In this document: one piece after another, positions 1 to 7,910 of the stretch
Layout of the letters: each line of letters begins with the position of its first letter
Numbering within the stretch: position 1 is the first letter of the stretch
Assembly: GCF_030398335.1 (NCBI RefSeq)
Contig: NZ_JAOAOP010000035.1
Location: 1-38,807 of the forward strand
Direction: 5' to 3'
Length of the DNA stretch: 38,807 bases
From: Aquibium sp. A9E412
GTDB lineage: Bacteria; Pseudomonadota; Alphaproteobacteria; Rhizobiales; Rhizobiaceae
Notes under the pieces: generated by a model
Database searches by the model: none
Seen by the model: the letters and a program-made list of their open reading frames with translations, nothing else
What the model was told of the DNA's origin: nothing
Made by a program: the position numbers and the translations under genes

Positions 1-737
1 ACGGCTCGCACTCCTGGGGTGGCATGTACTACGGCTACCAGCAGCGCCACCTGATCGGTTACCGCTTCGAGGGCGGCAACGGCTTCTTCGGCGCCATCTC
101 GCTGGAAGACGACGCGCTGGCCGGTGACGGCTACATGCCCGACGTGGTCGCCAAGATCGGCGTCAGCCAGGGCTGGGGCGCGGTCTGGGCCAAGGTCGCC
201 TACGACGAGAGCTTCGACGGCACCATCAGCCCGTTCTTCTCCGCCCTCACGGGTCGCGGCGCCAACAGCGGCGGCTTCGCCGCGCAGCTCGGCGCGCAGA
301 TCAACGTGCCGAACATGCCCGGCTCGTCGCTCCGCGTGATCGGCTTCTATGCCGACGGCTCGCACGCGTACAATGCGGGCGGCCCGACGAGCCTGCTCGT
401 CGCCGCTCCTCCCGGCCTGGTTTACGCCGGTCCGTGGTTCGGCGGTGCCGAGTGGTCGGTCCTGGCGTCGTACAACCACCAGTTCACGCCGACCTTCGGC
501 GCCTCGGTGGCGGTGCAGTACTTCAACGACCTCTACTACGCCGGGACGGACTACTCCTCGGGTACGGACGCCTGGGGCGCCGAGCTGTCGATGGTCTGGA
601 CGCCGATCGAGAACTTCGAGATCCGCACCGAGCTGCACTACGACGACGTCGGCACGGTTCGCGCGATTTCCGGTTCGCCGGCGCATGATCCGGATGGCAC
701 GTTCAGCGGCTACCTCCGCTTCACGCGCTACTTCTAA
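1..737 (+). CDS. Porin, C-terminal part (5' end outside the window)
   Basis: Outer-membrane beta-barrel porin that would let small solutes diffuse through the outer membrane. The frame is open from base 3 to the TAA at 735-737, so the start lies upstream; about 244 residues are visible. The sequence alternates short polar and aromatic strands (GYRFEGGNGFFGAISLE, FGASVAVQYFNDLYYAG, FEIRTELHYDDV) separated by Gly/Asp/Asn-rich turns, and ends in FTRYF. The terminal Phe with alternating aromatics is the usual beta-signal recognised by the BAM complex. The pattern fits the alphaproteobacterial porin family (Porin_2 type, Omp2/RopA-like). A strong hairpin terminator follows 20 bases after the stop, so the transcript ends here. 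The substrate cannot be inferred. Confidence 0.9.
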   Translation, partial: GSHSWGGMYYGYQQRHLIGYRFEGGNGFFGAISLEDDALAGDGYMPDVVAKIGVSQGWGAVWAKVAYDESFDGTISPFFSALTGRGANSGGFAAQLGAQINVPNMPGSSLRVIGFYADGSHAYNAGGPTSLLVAAPPGLVYAGPWFGGAEWSVLASYNHQFTPTFGASVAVQYFNDLYYAGTDYSSGTDAWGAELSMVWTPIENFEIRTELHYDDVGTVRAISGSPAHDPDGTFSGYLRFTRYF

Positions 738-757
738 TCGGCCTTACGGCTGATCGG

Positions 758-794
758 AAAAAGGGACCCGGCGGGCAACCGCCGGGTCCTTTTC
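758..794 (+). terminator. Rho-independent terminator of the porin gene
   Basis: An 11-bp perfect stem (764-774 pairs with 779-789, GGACCCGGCGG with CCGCCGGGTCC) closes a GCAA tetraloop. It is preceded by AAAAAG and followed by TTTT. The A-run and T-run can pair to lengthen the stem, as in bidirectional terminators. It sits 20 bases downstream of the porin stop. Confidence 0.9.
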
Positions 795-924
795 ATGTGC
801 GGATGGCCGCGTCGCGCCATCGTCGCCGGAGGCGAGCGCGGGACGCGGTGCCGAAGCGTCGCCTGCGGTGACGGGTGACGCGTGGCCGCTGCGCCGGGCC
901 TGTCTGTCTGCCTGCCGCGCGGGC

Positions 925-1833
925 TCAGCGGCGGTGCTTGTCGGCGCGCTCGAAAAAGGCCGCGATGCGCTGCGGCAGGTCGCCGGTCTCCAGAAGCGGC
1001 GCGTGGCCCTGGCCCTCCACCGTGATCGTCTCGAGGGCGGGGTGGTGGCGCTGCATGGCGGCGAGCGTCTCGGCCGACAGCAGCGTGGAATTGGCGCCGC
1101 GGATCGCCAGCACCGGCACCTTTGCCAGGCCGAGGAACTGCGGCCACAGCGTCGGCAGCGGCTGGCTGAGGTCGAGGCTGGTGATCGTCTTCGTCAGCGC
1201 CGGGTCGAAATCGGCCACCGGACGGCCGTTCTCGTCGCGGTAGAGGGCGCGCGCCAGCCGCTCCCAGTCGGCCTCGTCGAGCGCGCAGAAGGCCTCGCCG
1301 CTCGCCGCGCGCTGGATGGCGACGGCCTCGGCAAAGCTGTTCGGCTTCGGCGCGCGTTGCAGATAGGAGCGGATGTGCGCCAGCCCGACGCCGTCGATCA
1401 CCGGGCCGACGTCGTTGAGCACCACCGCCGCCAGCACGCCCGGCCGCATCGCCGCCAGCGCCATGACGATCATGCCGCCGCGCGAGGTGCCGATGAAGCC
1501 GGCCCGCTCGATGCCGAGCGCCGTCAGCCCGGCGAGAATGTCGGCCGTCTCGACGCGCACGTCGTAGTTGCGCCAGTCGCGGTCGTGCTGCGAGCCGCCG
1601 CGGCCGCGGCAGTCGAAGGCGACGACCCTGCGCGGCGTGCGCGCCTCCTGCGACAGATGCAGGGCGAGCGGGTGGAAGTCGCGCGCGTTGCGCGTCAGTC
1701 CGGCCAGGCAGACGACCGGCAGCGCGTCGCGGTTGTCGCGGCCGTAGTCGCGCGCGTGCAGGCGCAGGCCGTCGGCGGCCGAATAGAACACGTCCTGGAA
1801 GGCGGGCGCGGGCGGGCGGTCGGTGTCGTCCAA
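925..1833 (-). CDS. Alpha/beta hydrolase fold protein
   Basis: Probable cytoplasmic esterase or hydrolase of the alpha/beta fold, 302 residues, substrate unknown. The nucleophile elbow is GTSRGG with Ser at about residue 117, and the catalytic His is in EGQGHAPL (about 277). The oxyanion region is VVCLAGLTRNARDF (about 40-53), followed by AFDCRGRGGS. In relatives the acid usually follows strand 7 in a motif like RGxNSDLLS; here it reads RGANSTLLS, with Thr at about 250 where Asp is expected, so activity may use another acid (for example Asp141) or be reduced. No ATG lies in frame near the expected start. TTG at 1833 is chosen because it gives a natural N-terminus just before the first strand (FQDVFYSAADGLRLHARDYG); TTG at 1872 is the alternative. 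The upstream lytic transglycosylase gene ends at 1950 on the same strand. Confidence 0.85.
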   Translation of the reverse strand: MDDTDRPPAPAFQDVFYSAADGLRLHARDYGRDNRDALPVVCLAGLTRNARDFHPLALHLSQEARTPRRVVAFDCRGRGGSQHDRDWRNYDVRVETADILAGLTALGIERAGFIGTSRGGMIVMALAAMRPGVLAAVVLNDVGPVIDGVGLAHIRSYLQRAPKPNSFAEAVAIQRAASGEAFCALDEADWERLARALYRDENGRPVADFDPALTKTITSLDLSQPLPTLWPQFLGLAKVPVLAIRGANSTLLSAETLAAMQRHHPALETITVEGQGHAPLLETGDLPQRIAAFFERADKHRR

Positions 1834-1949
1834 GCGGCGGCTCGTCGATGGGGCGTTTCGCGGCGAAGCCAAGACCGCCGGAAACGCGTTGCGGGAATGC
1901 GTCGGAGCCGACCGGCGATCGAGAGAAAGGCAGAGCGGCTCCGGGCGGC

Positions 1950-4019
1950 TCAGCGGCCCCGGGTGAGATCGTCGGCGATGGCGAAGCGGCCGGTCAGCCG
2001 CATCTTGTAGACCTGGTAGTTCTCCATCACGCGCTGCACGTAGTTGCGCGTCTCGGGGAAGGGGATGCGCTCGACCCAGTCGACCACCGTCTCGATGTCC
2101 TTGCCGCGCGGATCGCCGAAGCGCTCGATCCATTCCTGCGCGCGGCGCGGGCCGGCGTTGTAGGCGGCGAAGGTGAGGATGTAGGAGCCGTCGAAGCGTG
2201 CGAGCTGCTCGCTGAGATAGGCCGCGCCGAGGGTCGCGTTGTAGCCGGCGTCGCCGGTCAGCCGGCTCGGCGAATAGGCCAGCCCGCTCTTGCGCGCCAT
2301 CGCCTTGGCGGTGCCGGGCAGGAGCTGCAGCAGGCCGCGCGCGCCGGCGCCCGACACCGCGCCGACATTGAACTCGCTTTCCTGCCGCGCCACCGCGTAG
2401 GCCAGCGCCTCGCCGGCGCCGGTCACGCCGGCGCCGGCCGGAATCACCCCGACGGGATGCGCCAGCGCGCCGATGTCGAGGCCGCGCCCGGCCGCCGCCT
2501 TGCCGATGCGCAGCGCCAGATAGTGGTTGCCGCGCCGCTCCGCCATCACGGCGAGCAGCGCCAGCTCGCCGGCGCTGTCGAGATCGTCGGCGAGGTCGCG
2601 GTAGAGGATGTCGGCACGCCAGCCGTAGCCGGCCGCCTCGAGCCGCTCGATGGCGCGCACCGCCGGCCGCTCGGCGAAGCGCTGGCGCTCGGCCGCCGTC
2701 GGCTGCGGGTAGGCGACGGCGAGCGTGGTCTGGCCGAGCCGGGCGGCGGCGAGCTGGCCGTAGAAGGCGGTGCCGTAGCGCGCCGCGCGGCGGTAGTGCG
2801 CCTGCGCGTCGCCGGCCGCGCCGGCCTCGGCCGCGCGGCCGAGCCAGTAGTGCGCGCGTGCCAGCGAGATCGGCCCTTCGGCGATCTCGGCGATGCGGGC
2901 GAAGTGGCGTGCCGCGGTCGCCGCGTCGCCCAGTTCGCGCAGCGCGATCCAGCCGGCATGGAACGCGGCGTCGGCCGTGCTCGCCGGGCTGCCGGCGTCC
3001 TGCGCGGCGACCAGGCGATAGGCCGTGCGCGGATCGCCGATGTCGAGCATGTCGCGGGCCAGCACGCGGCGCTCGATCCACCAGGCGTCGGGGTCGATCA
3101 GCGCGTCGGCCACGCGCGGCGCGGCGAGCATCGCCTCGGCCGCCTCGCGATACTTGCCCGCCCGGCGCAGATGGCGGGTGAGGGCGAAGGAATAGCCCGC
3201 CGAGCGCTCGCTCTTCGGCACCGCGGCGAGCAGCTTGCCGGCGTCGCCCTCGCGGCGGATCACCGCCGCCCAGGCCCTCGTCAGCGCCTCGCCGCCGGCG
3301 CGGCCCGCCAGGCGCTCGGCCGAGCGGATGCGGTCCTCGTAGAGCATGCGCTCCATGCGGTGGCGGTGGTCGCTCGCCGGCAGCAGGTCGCCGAAGGCGC
3401 GCAGGATCGCCACCTCGTCCTCCGCGTCGAGCTTCTCGACGCGCCAGAACGGCGCCAGCACGGCGCGCGCGCTCGCCCGGTCGCCGCGCGCCAGGTGGGC
3501 GCGGGTGAGCGCCATCACGCCCTCTGTGGTCTGCGGCTCGGACCCGCCGAAGGCGGCGATGACGGTGGCGGGATCGAGGGTTTCGCGCGCCAGGGCGCGT
3601 TCGGAATGGGCGCGCAGCGTCGCCATGCCCGGCCAGCCGGCGGCCATGCGCGCCACGGCGGCGATCTCGCCGCTCGGCACGCTCTCGTCGCCCGAAAGCG
3701 CGATCGCCCAGGACAGGATTAGCCGGTCGAGGCTGCCGTCCGGCAGGCTGTCGCGGACCTGCTGCGCCCGGCGCGTGTCCTGCTCCGACAGCGCGTCGAG
3801 GCCGCGCTTGAGCATGGCGACGTCGTCCGGCCGGGCGCGCTCGGCGGCGACCGGCAGCGGCCGCACCGGCACCGATGCGGTCAGCGTGCCGGTGTCGAGC
3901 GCCGGGCCCGGGCGCGGTGCCGGCACCGGGGCGAAGGCGGGCAGGCGCACCGCCTCGGCGGCGGCCGGCGGCGTTGCGATGGCGAAGAGCAGTCCGGCAA
4001 GGGCGATCCGCGAGACCAT
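1950..4019 (-). CDS. Soluble lytic murein transglycosylase (Slt-type)
   Basis: Periplasmic enzyme that cleaves the MurNAc-GlcNAc bond of peptidoglycan to form 1,6-anhydro products. About 689 residues from the ATG at 4019, which begins a signal peptide (MVSRIALAGLLFAIATPPAAA) and has an AGGA 11 bases upstream; an ATG at 4046 would lengthen the N-terminus by nine residues. The middle is an alpha-helical superhelix of TPR-like repeats, as in Slt70. The C-terminal SLT domain carries the catalytic Glu (about residue 547) in ARQESEFN, then GARGLLQLLPGTA, the AAYLSEQL helix, TFAAYNAGPRR and IPFPETRNYVQRV, all conserved in family 1 transglycosylases. A CtrA-like site lies about 80 bases upstream. Confidence 0.93.
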   Translation of the reverse strand: MVSRIALAGLLFAIATPPAAAEAVRLPAFAPVPAPRPGPALDTGTLTASVPVRPLPVAAERARPDDVAMLKRGLDALSEQDTRRAQQVRDSLPDGSLDRLILSWAIALSGDESVPSGEIAAVARMAAGWPGMATLRAHSERALARETLDPATVIAAFGGSEPQTTEGVMALTRAHLARGDRASARAVLAPFWRVEKLDAEDEVAILRAFGDLLPASDHRHRMERMLYEDRIRSAERLAGRAGGEALTRAWAAVIRREGDAGKLLAAVPKSERSAGYSFALTRHLRRAGKYREAAEAMLAAPRVADALIDPDAWWIERRVLARDMLDIGDPRTAYRLVAAQDAGSPASTADAAFHAGWIALRELGDAATAARHFARIAEIAEGPISLARAHYWLGRAAEAGAAGDAQAHYRRAARYGTAFYGQLAAARLGQTTLAVAYPQPTAAERQRFAERPAVRAIERLEAAGYGWRADILYRDLADDLDSAGELALLAVMAERRGNHYLALRIGKAAAGRGLDIGALAHPVGVIPAGAGVTGAGEALAYAVARQESEFNVGAVSGAGARGLLQLLPGTAKAMARKSGLAYSPSRLTGDAGYNATLGAAYLSEQLARFDGSYILTFAAYNAGPRRAQEWIERFGDPRGKDIETVVDWVERIPFPETRNYVQRVMENYQVYKMRLTGRFAIADDLTRGR

Positions 4020-4317
4020 GGCGGCGTGGGTCCTGTCGTTACGCATGCACAGAAGACGGGCGGCAGGCAGGTTATCGCCGCCGGGTGAATCGGTGGTTAA
4101 GAAAAGCTTAGGGCGATCGCGACGATTGTCGCGGGTCGCACGTCCTCCCGAGCCTCCCGGCGGCAGCGGCTGCCGCCGCACGCCTTGCAGGTCGAGAATT
4201 CTGCCCGGCCGGCATGGCAAGACTATGGTGCGCCGCGGCGCAATGGTTTAGAAGCCGGCCGAGAGCAGCCGCGCGCCGCCGCGCGCGGCGCCCGCATCCC
4301 GTCAGGAGCCAAACGCG
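4020..4317. other. Divergent intergenic region between slt and dapA
   Basis: About 300 bases hold the upstream regions of both genes. I see the CtrA-like site and the dapA ribosome-binding site (AGGAG, about ten bases before the ATG at 4318), but no convincing -35/-10 pair, riboswitch or RNA gene. Confidence 0.5.
4097..4111 (-). promoter_or_regulatory. CtrA-like site upstream of the lytic transglycosylase
   Basis: On the minus strand the bases read CTAA, seven bases, TTAACC. The CtrA consensus is TTAA-N7-TTAAC, so one base of the first half differs. It lies 78-92 bases upstream of the 4019 start. TTAA is rare in this DNA, which makes the spacing noteworthy, but this is inference from one imperfect site. 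Confidence 0.35.
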
Positions 4318-5199
4318 ATGTTCACAGGGTCGATCACAGCGCTCGTCACGCCGTTCCGCGAGGACGGAAGCGTCGACGAGAAAGCGTTTCGCGACCTTGT
4401 CGAATGGCAGATCGCGGAGGGCTCGTCCGGCCTGGTGCCGGTCGGCACGACCGGCGAGTCGCCGACGCTGAGCCACGCCGAGCACCGCGAGGTGGTGCGC
4501 CTGTGCGTCGAGGTGGCGGCCGGCCGCGTGCCGGTGATCGCCGGCGCCGGCTCCAACTCGACGCGCGAGGCGATCGGCTTCGTCGAGCATGCCGAGGCGG
4601 TCGGTGCCGACGCCGTGCTCGTCGTCACGCCCTATTACAACAAGCCCAACCAGCGCGGCCTCTACGAGCACTTCGCCGCGATCGCCCGCTCGACCCGCCT
4701 GCCGATCATCATCTACAACATCCCGCCGCGCTCGGTCATCGACATGCTGCCCGAGACGATGGGCGCGCTGGCCCGCGACTTCGCCAACATCGTCGGCGTC
4801 AAGGACGCCACCGCCAAGGTCGACCGCGTGTCCGACCAGCGCGCGGCCTGCGGCGCCGATTTCATCCAGCTTTCCGGCGAGGACGTCTCGGCGCTCGGCT
4901 TCAACGCGCATGGCGGCGTCGGCTGCATCTCGGTGACGGCCAACGTGGCGCCGCGGCTGTGCGCGGCGTTCCAGGAGGCGTCGCTGGCCGGCGACCGCCA
5001 GCGCGCCATCGACCTGCAGGACCGGCTGTTCCCGCTGCACAAGGCGCTGTTCATCGAGCCCAACCCGTCGGGCGCCAAATATGCCCTGTGGCGTCTCGGC
5101 AAGCTGGAGAACCGGCTGCGCGCGCCGCTGGTTACCGTCGAGGCGGCGACCGCCGAGCGCATCGACGCCGCGCTCAAGCATGCCGGCCTGATGAACTGA
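4318..5199 (+). CDS. dapA: 4-hydroxy-tetrahydrodipicolinate synthase
   Basis: Condenses pyruvate with aspartate semialdehyde, the first committed step to diaminopimelate and lysine. The 293-residue TIM barrel has the family's usual length. Diagnostic residues are present: Thr44-Thr45 in [10 protein letters not shown], Tyr133 in YNIPPRS with Arg138, and the Schiff-base Lys162 in GVKDAT. The start ATG has AGGAG about ten bases upstream. smpB follows 26 bases after the stop on the same strand, so the two are probably co-transcribed, an arrangement known from other alphaproteobacteria. Nothing in the enzyme is unusual. Confidence 0.97.
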   Translation: MFTGSITALVTPFREDGSVDEKAFRDLVEWQIAEGSSGLVPVGTTGESPTLSHAEHREVVRLCVEVAAGRVPVIAGAGSNSTREAIGFVEHAEAVGADAVLVVTPYYNKPNQRGLYEHFAAIARSTRLPIIIYNIPPRSVIDMLPETMGALARDFANIVGVKDATAKVDRVSDQRAACGADFIQLSGEDVSALGFNAHGGVGCISVTANVAPRLCAAFQEASLAGDRQRAIDLQDRLFPLHKALFIEPNPSGAKYALWRLGKLENRLRAPLVTVEAATAERIDAALKHAGLMN

Positions 5200-5225
5200 C
5201 GCGCCGCCCGCGCGTTTGCCGAACC

Positions 5226-5699
5226 ATGGCCAAGCAGAGCGAAAACAGCGTCAGGACCGTCGCCGACAACCGCAAGGCGCGCTTCGCCTACGAGATCCTC
5301 GACACGCTCGAGGCCGGGCTGGTGCTCACCGGCACCGAGGTGAAGTCGCTGCGCGAGGGGCACGCCAACATCCAGGAATCCTATGCCTCGGTGGAGGATG
5401 GCGAGATCTGGCTGATCAACGCGCACATCCCCGAATATCTCGCCGGCAACCGCTTCAATCACGACCCGCGCCGCCGCCGCAAGCTGCTGCTCAACAAGCG
5501 CGAGATGGCGCGCCTGGCCCAGTCGGTGGAGCGCGAGGGCATGACGATGGTGCCGCTCAAGCTCTATTTCAACGAGCGCGGGCTCGCCAAGCTGCAGCTC
5601 GCCGTGGCGCGCGGCAAGAAGCTGCACGACAAGCGCGAGACGATGAAGCAGCGCGACTGGAACCGCGAGAAGGCGCGGCTGCTCAAGGAGCGCGGCTAG
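5226..5699 (+). CDS. smpB: SsrA-binding protein SmpB
   Basis: Small basic OB-fold protein that delivers tmRNA to stalled ribosomes for trans-translation. 157 residues, normal length. Seen in order: [31 protein letters not shown], the NAHIPEY segment, [16 protein letters not shown], and the Lys/Arg-rich tail from about 128 that becomes helical in the decoding centre ([22 protein letters not shown]). The ATG at 5226 gives the canonical N-terminus; no strong Shine-Dalgarno is visible, consistent with coupling to dapA. The tmRNA gene itself was not found in this window. A hairpin repeat begins one base after the stop. Confidence 0.97.
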   Translation: MAKQSENSVRTVADNRKARFAYEILDTLEAGLVLTGTEVKSLREGHANIQESYASVEDGEIWLINAHIPEYLAGNRFNHDPRRRRKLLLNKREMARLAQSVEREGMTMVPLKLYFNERGLAKLQLAVARGKKLHDKRETMKQRDWNREKARLLKERG

Positions 5700-5700
5700 G

Positions 5701-5768
5701 GCGTTTCCAGGCGAAGTGGAAACCGGTTCGCCGGCCGGAAACGCCTTGAAGCCAGAAAGCTGGAGCCG
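5701..5768 (+). repeat. Hairpin repeat, copy 1 (after smpB)
   Basis: This sequence matches 16307-16374 without gaps, with 31 of the first 36 bases identical by my alignment. It folds: GCGTTTCC (5701-5708) pairs with GGAAACGC (5737-5744), and inside it GGCGAA (5710-5715) pairs with TTCGCC (5727-5732). It starts one base after the smpB stop. It resembles the short palindromic extragenic repeats with a GGAAACCGG core that I recall from many Rhizobiales genomes. Confidence 0.75.
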
Positions 5769-5828
5769 ACTTGTGTTTTCGCGGAGAGCGCGGCGGCTCC
5801 GCGCCGTGCCGCTGCGCGGCGTGCCCCG

Positions 5829-6494
5829 TCAGCCCGCGTCGAGGTGGCGGCGGATCGCGGCGAACACGTCGACGAACATCGCCTCGGTCAGCCGGCCGGT
5901 GTTGGTGTTGTAGCGCGAGCAGTGGTAGCTCGAAAAAAGCGCCAGCCCGTCCGTGTCGTGCCGCGCGCCGTGCGCGAAGGGGTGGGCGGAAAGCTTCAGG
6001 CCGAGCGCGCGCACCGTCGTCTGGTGGGCGATCTGGCCGAGGCTGAGGATCGCCGCGAGATTGGCGAAGCGGGCGATCGTCGGGGCGAAGAAGTGCTCGC
6101 GGCAGGTGCGGATTTCCGCGCCCACCGGCTTGTTCTCCGGCGGCACGCAGCGCACGGCGTTGGTGATCGCGGTGCCGATCAGCTCGAGCCCGTCATCGGG
6201 CCGTGCCCGGTAGGTGCCGGCCGCCAGGCCGAAGCGCGTCAGCGTGTCGTAGAGCAGGTCGCCGGCATAGTCGCCGGTGAACGGCCTTCCGGTGCGGTTG
6301 GCGCCGCGCAGGCCGGGCGCCAGGCCGACGATCAGGAGCCGCACATCGTCGTCGTCGGCGGCCGCGAAGGTCGGCACCGGCGCGTTGTGCCAGCCCGGCT
6401 CGCGCGCGCGCCAGCCGGCGATGAAGGCGTGCAGGCGCGGGCACAGCGCGCAGTCGCGCGGCGGCTCCGAAGGCCGCCGATCGGCCGTCGGCAT
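5829..6494 (-). CDS. Uracil-DNA glycosylase, family 5 (UdgB-like)
   Basis: Removes uracil and related deaminated bases from DNA, starting base-excision repair. 221 residues. Four cysteines placed for an iron-sulfur cluster are present: Cys15 and Cys18 (CALC), Cys116 (AVRCVPP) and Cys131 (RTCREHF). Motif 1, GLAPGLRGANRTGRPFTGD (57-75), has Ala-Pro-Gly where family 4 enzymes have a Glu-containing motif, which points to family 5. Motif 3 is SYHCSRYNTNTGRLTE (His191). Its ATG overlaps the NYN stop by one base (TGATG), so translation is coupled to that upstream gene. The Cys after His191 is Pro or Val in the relatives I remember. Confidence 0.88.
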   Translation of the reverse strand: MPTADRRPSEPPRDCALCPRLHAFIAGWRAREPGWHNAPVPTFAAADDDDVRLLIVGLAPGLRGANRTGRPFTGDYAGDLLYDTLTRFGLAAGTYRARPDDGLELIGTAITNAVRCVPPENKPVGAEIRTCREHFFAPTIARFANLAAILSLGQIAHQTTVRALGLKLSAHPFAHGARHDTDGLALFSSYHCSRYNTNTGRLTEAMFVDVFAAIRRHLDAG

Positions 6495-7081
6495 CAGTCG
6501 TCGCCGTCCTCGTCGTCCTGCGGCGCCGGCTCGGCGCGGCGCGAGGCGCGCTCGGAGGGATCGCGCCCCACCTGGTCGCGCAGCGCGGCCAGGTCGATGA
6601 AGCTGTCGGCCTGGCGGCGCAGCTCGTCGGAGATCATCGGCGGCTGCGACTGGATGGTCGACACCACGCTCACCTTGCGGCCGCGCCGCTGCAGCGCGTC
6701 GACCAGGCTGCGGAAGTCGCCGTCGCCGGAGAAGATGACGTAGTGGTCGACGATGTCGGTCAGCTCGAGCGCGTCGATGGCGAGCTCGATGTCCATGTTG
6801 CCCTTGATCTTGCGCCGCCCGGTGGAGTCGGTGAACTCCTTGGCCGGCTTGGTCACGACCTTGTAGCCGTTGTAGTCGAGCCAGTCGATCAAAGGCCGGA
6901 TCGAGGAGTACTCCTGATCCTCGACCAGCGCGGTGTAGTAGTAGGCGCGCAGGAGGTAGCCGCGCTCTTGAAAGGAGGCGAGCAGCTTGCGGTAGTCGAT
7001 GTCGAAGCCGAGCGCGCGCGAGGTGGCATAGAGATTCGCACCGTCGATGAACAGCGCGATCTTCTCGCGGGGATCAAACAT
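6494..7081 (-). CDS. NYN domain protein (LabA/DUF88 family, PIN-like nuclease fold)
   Basis: Predicted metal-dependent ribonuclease of the NYN/PIN superfamily; the substrate is unknown. 195 residues. The acidic pocket is complete: Asp13 in LFIDGANLY, Asp97 and Asp103 in GNMDIELAIDAL, Asp120 and Asp122 in FSGDGDF. The C-terminal 30 residues are charged and probably disordered (ending QDDEDGDD). An AGGA stands ten bases before the ATG. The stop overlaps the start of the downstream uracil glycosylase, so the two form an operon. Next to smpB and rpoZ a role in RNA turnover is plausible, but that is inference. Confidence 0.88.
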   Translation of the reverse strand: MFDPREKIALFIDGANLYATSRALGFDIDYRKLLASFQERGYLLRAYYYTALVEDQEYSSIRPLIDWLDYNGYKVVTKPAKEFTDSTGRRKIKGNMDIELAIDALELTDIVDHYVIFSGDGDFRSLVDALQRRGRKVSVVSTIQSQPPMISDELRRQADSFIDLAALRDQVGRDPSERASRRAEPAPQDDEDGDD

Positions 7082-7382
7082 CCTTCAAAGTCCTTTTTCG
7101 CAATGGTCGGCGGCAATGATGCATGCGACGCAGCGCTCGGGTCCCGACCGTCCTCTGCGGCGCGGTCCGGCGAAGGCGGCCCATCGTTTCGAGATAGCGT
7201 GCGCGGCCGGCCATTCCAAGGCCCGCAACCGGGCCCCGGCGAAGAAAGCGGCAGCCGCCCGCAGTTTTGCCACATCGCCGTGCCAGGGGCGGACAGCGCA
7301 CGCTTTTGCTTGTAAAGTGACCGCATTCGGACTATTTCCGCGCCTGAATTCCCGACACGTCAAGGCTTGAAAGGGGCGATCC
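7082..7382. other. Divergent intergenic region between the NYN gene and rpoZ
   Basis: About 300 bases. I looked for a two-piece tmRNA, because smpB is near, and for tRNA- or 6S-like structure and found none. The rpoZ ribosome-binding site (AAAGGGG) lies at the right edge. Confidence 0.45.
7310..7338 (+). promoter_or_regulatory. Possible rpoZ promoter
   Basis: TTGTAA (7310-7315), a 17-base gap and TATTTC (7333-7338) stand 45 bases before the rpoZ ATG in a locally AT-richer patch. The match to the consensus is modest. Confidence 0.3.
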
Positions 7383-7787
7383 ATGGCCCGCGTTACCGTT
7401 GAAGACTGCATCGACAAGGTCGAAAACCGCTTCGAGCTGGTGCTTCTCGCCAGCCACCGCGCCCGTCTCATCTCGCAGGGCGCGCCGATCACCGTCGATC
7501 GCGACAACGACAAGAACCCCGTCGTCGCGCTGCGCGAGATCGCCGACGAGACGCTGTCGCCGGGCGACCTCAAGGAAGACCTGATCCACTCGCTGCAGAA
7601 GCACGTCGAGGTCGACGAGCCGGAGGCCGACGTGCCCGAGGCGCCGCCGCAGGCCGAGCCGGCCGCCGAGCAGGCCGCCGCGCCCGAGGCGGAGGAGGAC
7701 GTGGTTGCCTTCGACCGCATGAGCGAGGAGGAGCTGCTCGCCGGCATCGAGGGCCTGGTGCCGCCGGAGAAGAGCGACGAGTACTGA
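7383..7787 (+). CDS. rpoZ: DNA-directed RNA polymerase omega subunit
   Basis: Small subunit that binds the beta' C-terminus and aids RNA polymerase assembly; it is also part of a ppGpp site in many bacteria. 134 residues. The N-terminal half is the conserved fold: [30 protein letters not shown], and [14 protein letters not shown]. The C-terminal half, from about residue 75, is a long acidic Ala/Pro/Glu tail, as in other alphaproteobacterial omegas. A clear Shine-Dalgarno (AAAGGGG) precedes the ATG. It lies just upstream of rsh, the classic rpoZ-spoT order, which links omega with the ppGpp enzyme. Confidence 0.96.
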   Translation: MARVTVEDCIDKVENRFELVLLASHRARLISQGAPITVDRDNDKNPVVALREIADETLSPGDLKEDLIHSLQKHVEVDEPEADVPEAPPQAEPAAEQAAAPEAEEDVVAFDRMSEEELLAGIEGLVPPEKSDEY

Positions 7788-7910
7788 GCGATCGGACGTC
7801 CCGCCGGCCGGCCCTTCCGCCGGCGGCGGTTCGCGACTATCTTCTGACATGCGTCGCGCGGCCGCGCGGCGCATGTTTTGCGTTGGGCCGGGCCGCGGAG
7901 AAAGCCGCCG

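Noticed and set aside
868-2010. A 380-codon plus-strand frame opposite the alpha/beta hydrolase
   Set aside because: Antisense shadow; the minus-strand hydrolase shows GTSRGG and EGQGH motifs.
7082-7382. A possible tmRNA or other RNA gene between the NYN gene and rpoZ
   Set aside because: No tag-coding sequence, tRNA-like end or convincing fold was found, although smpB is near.
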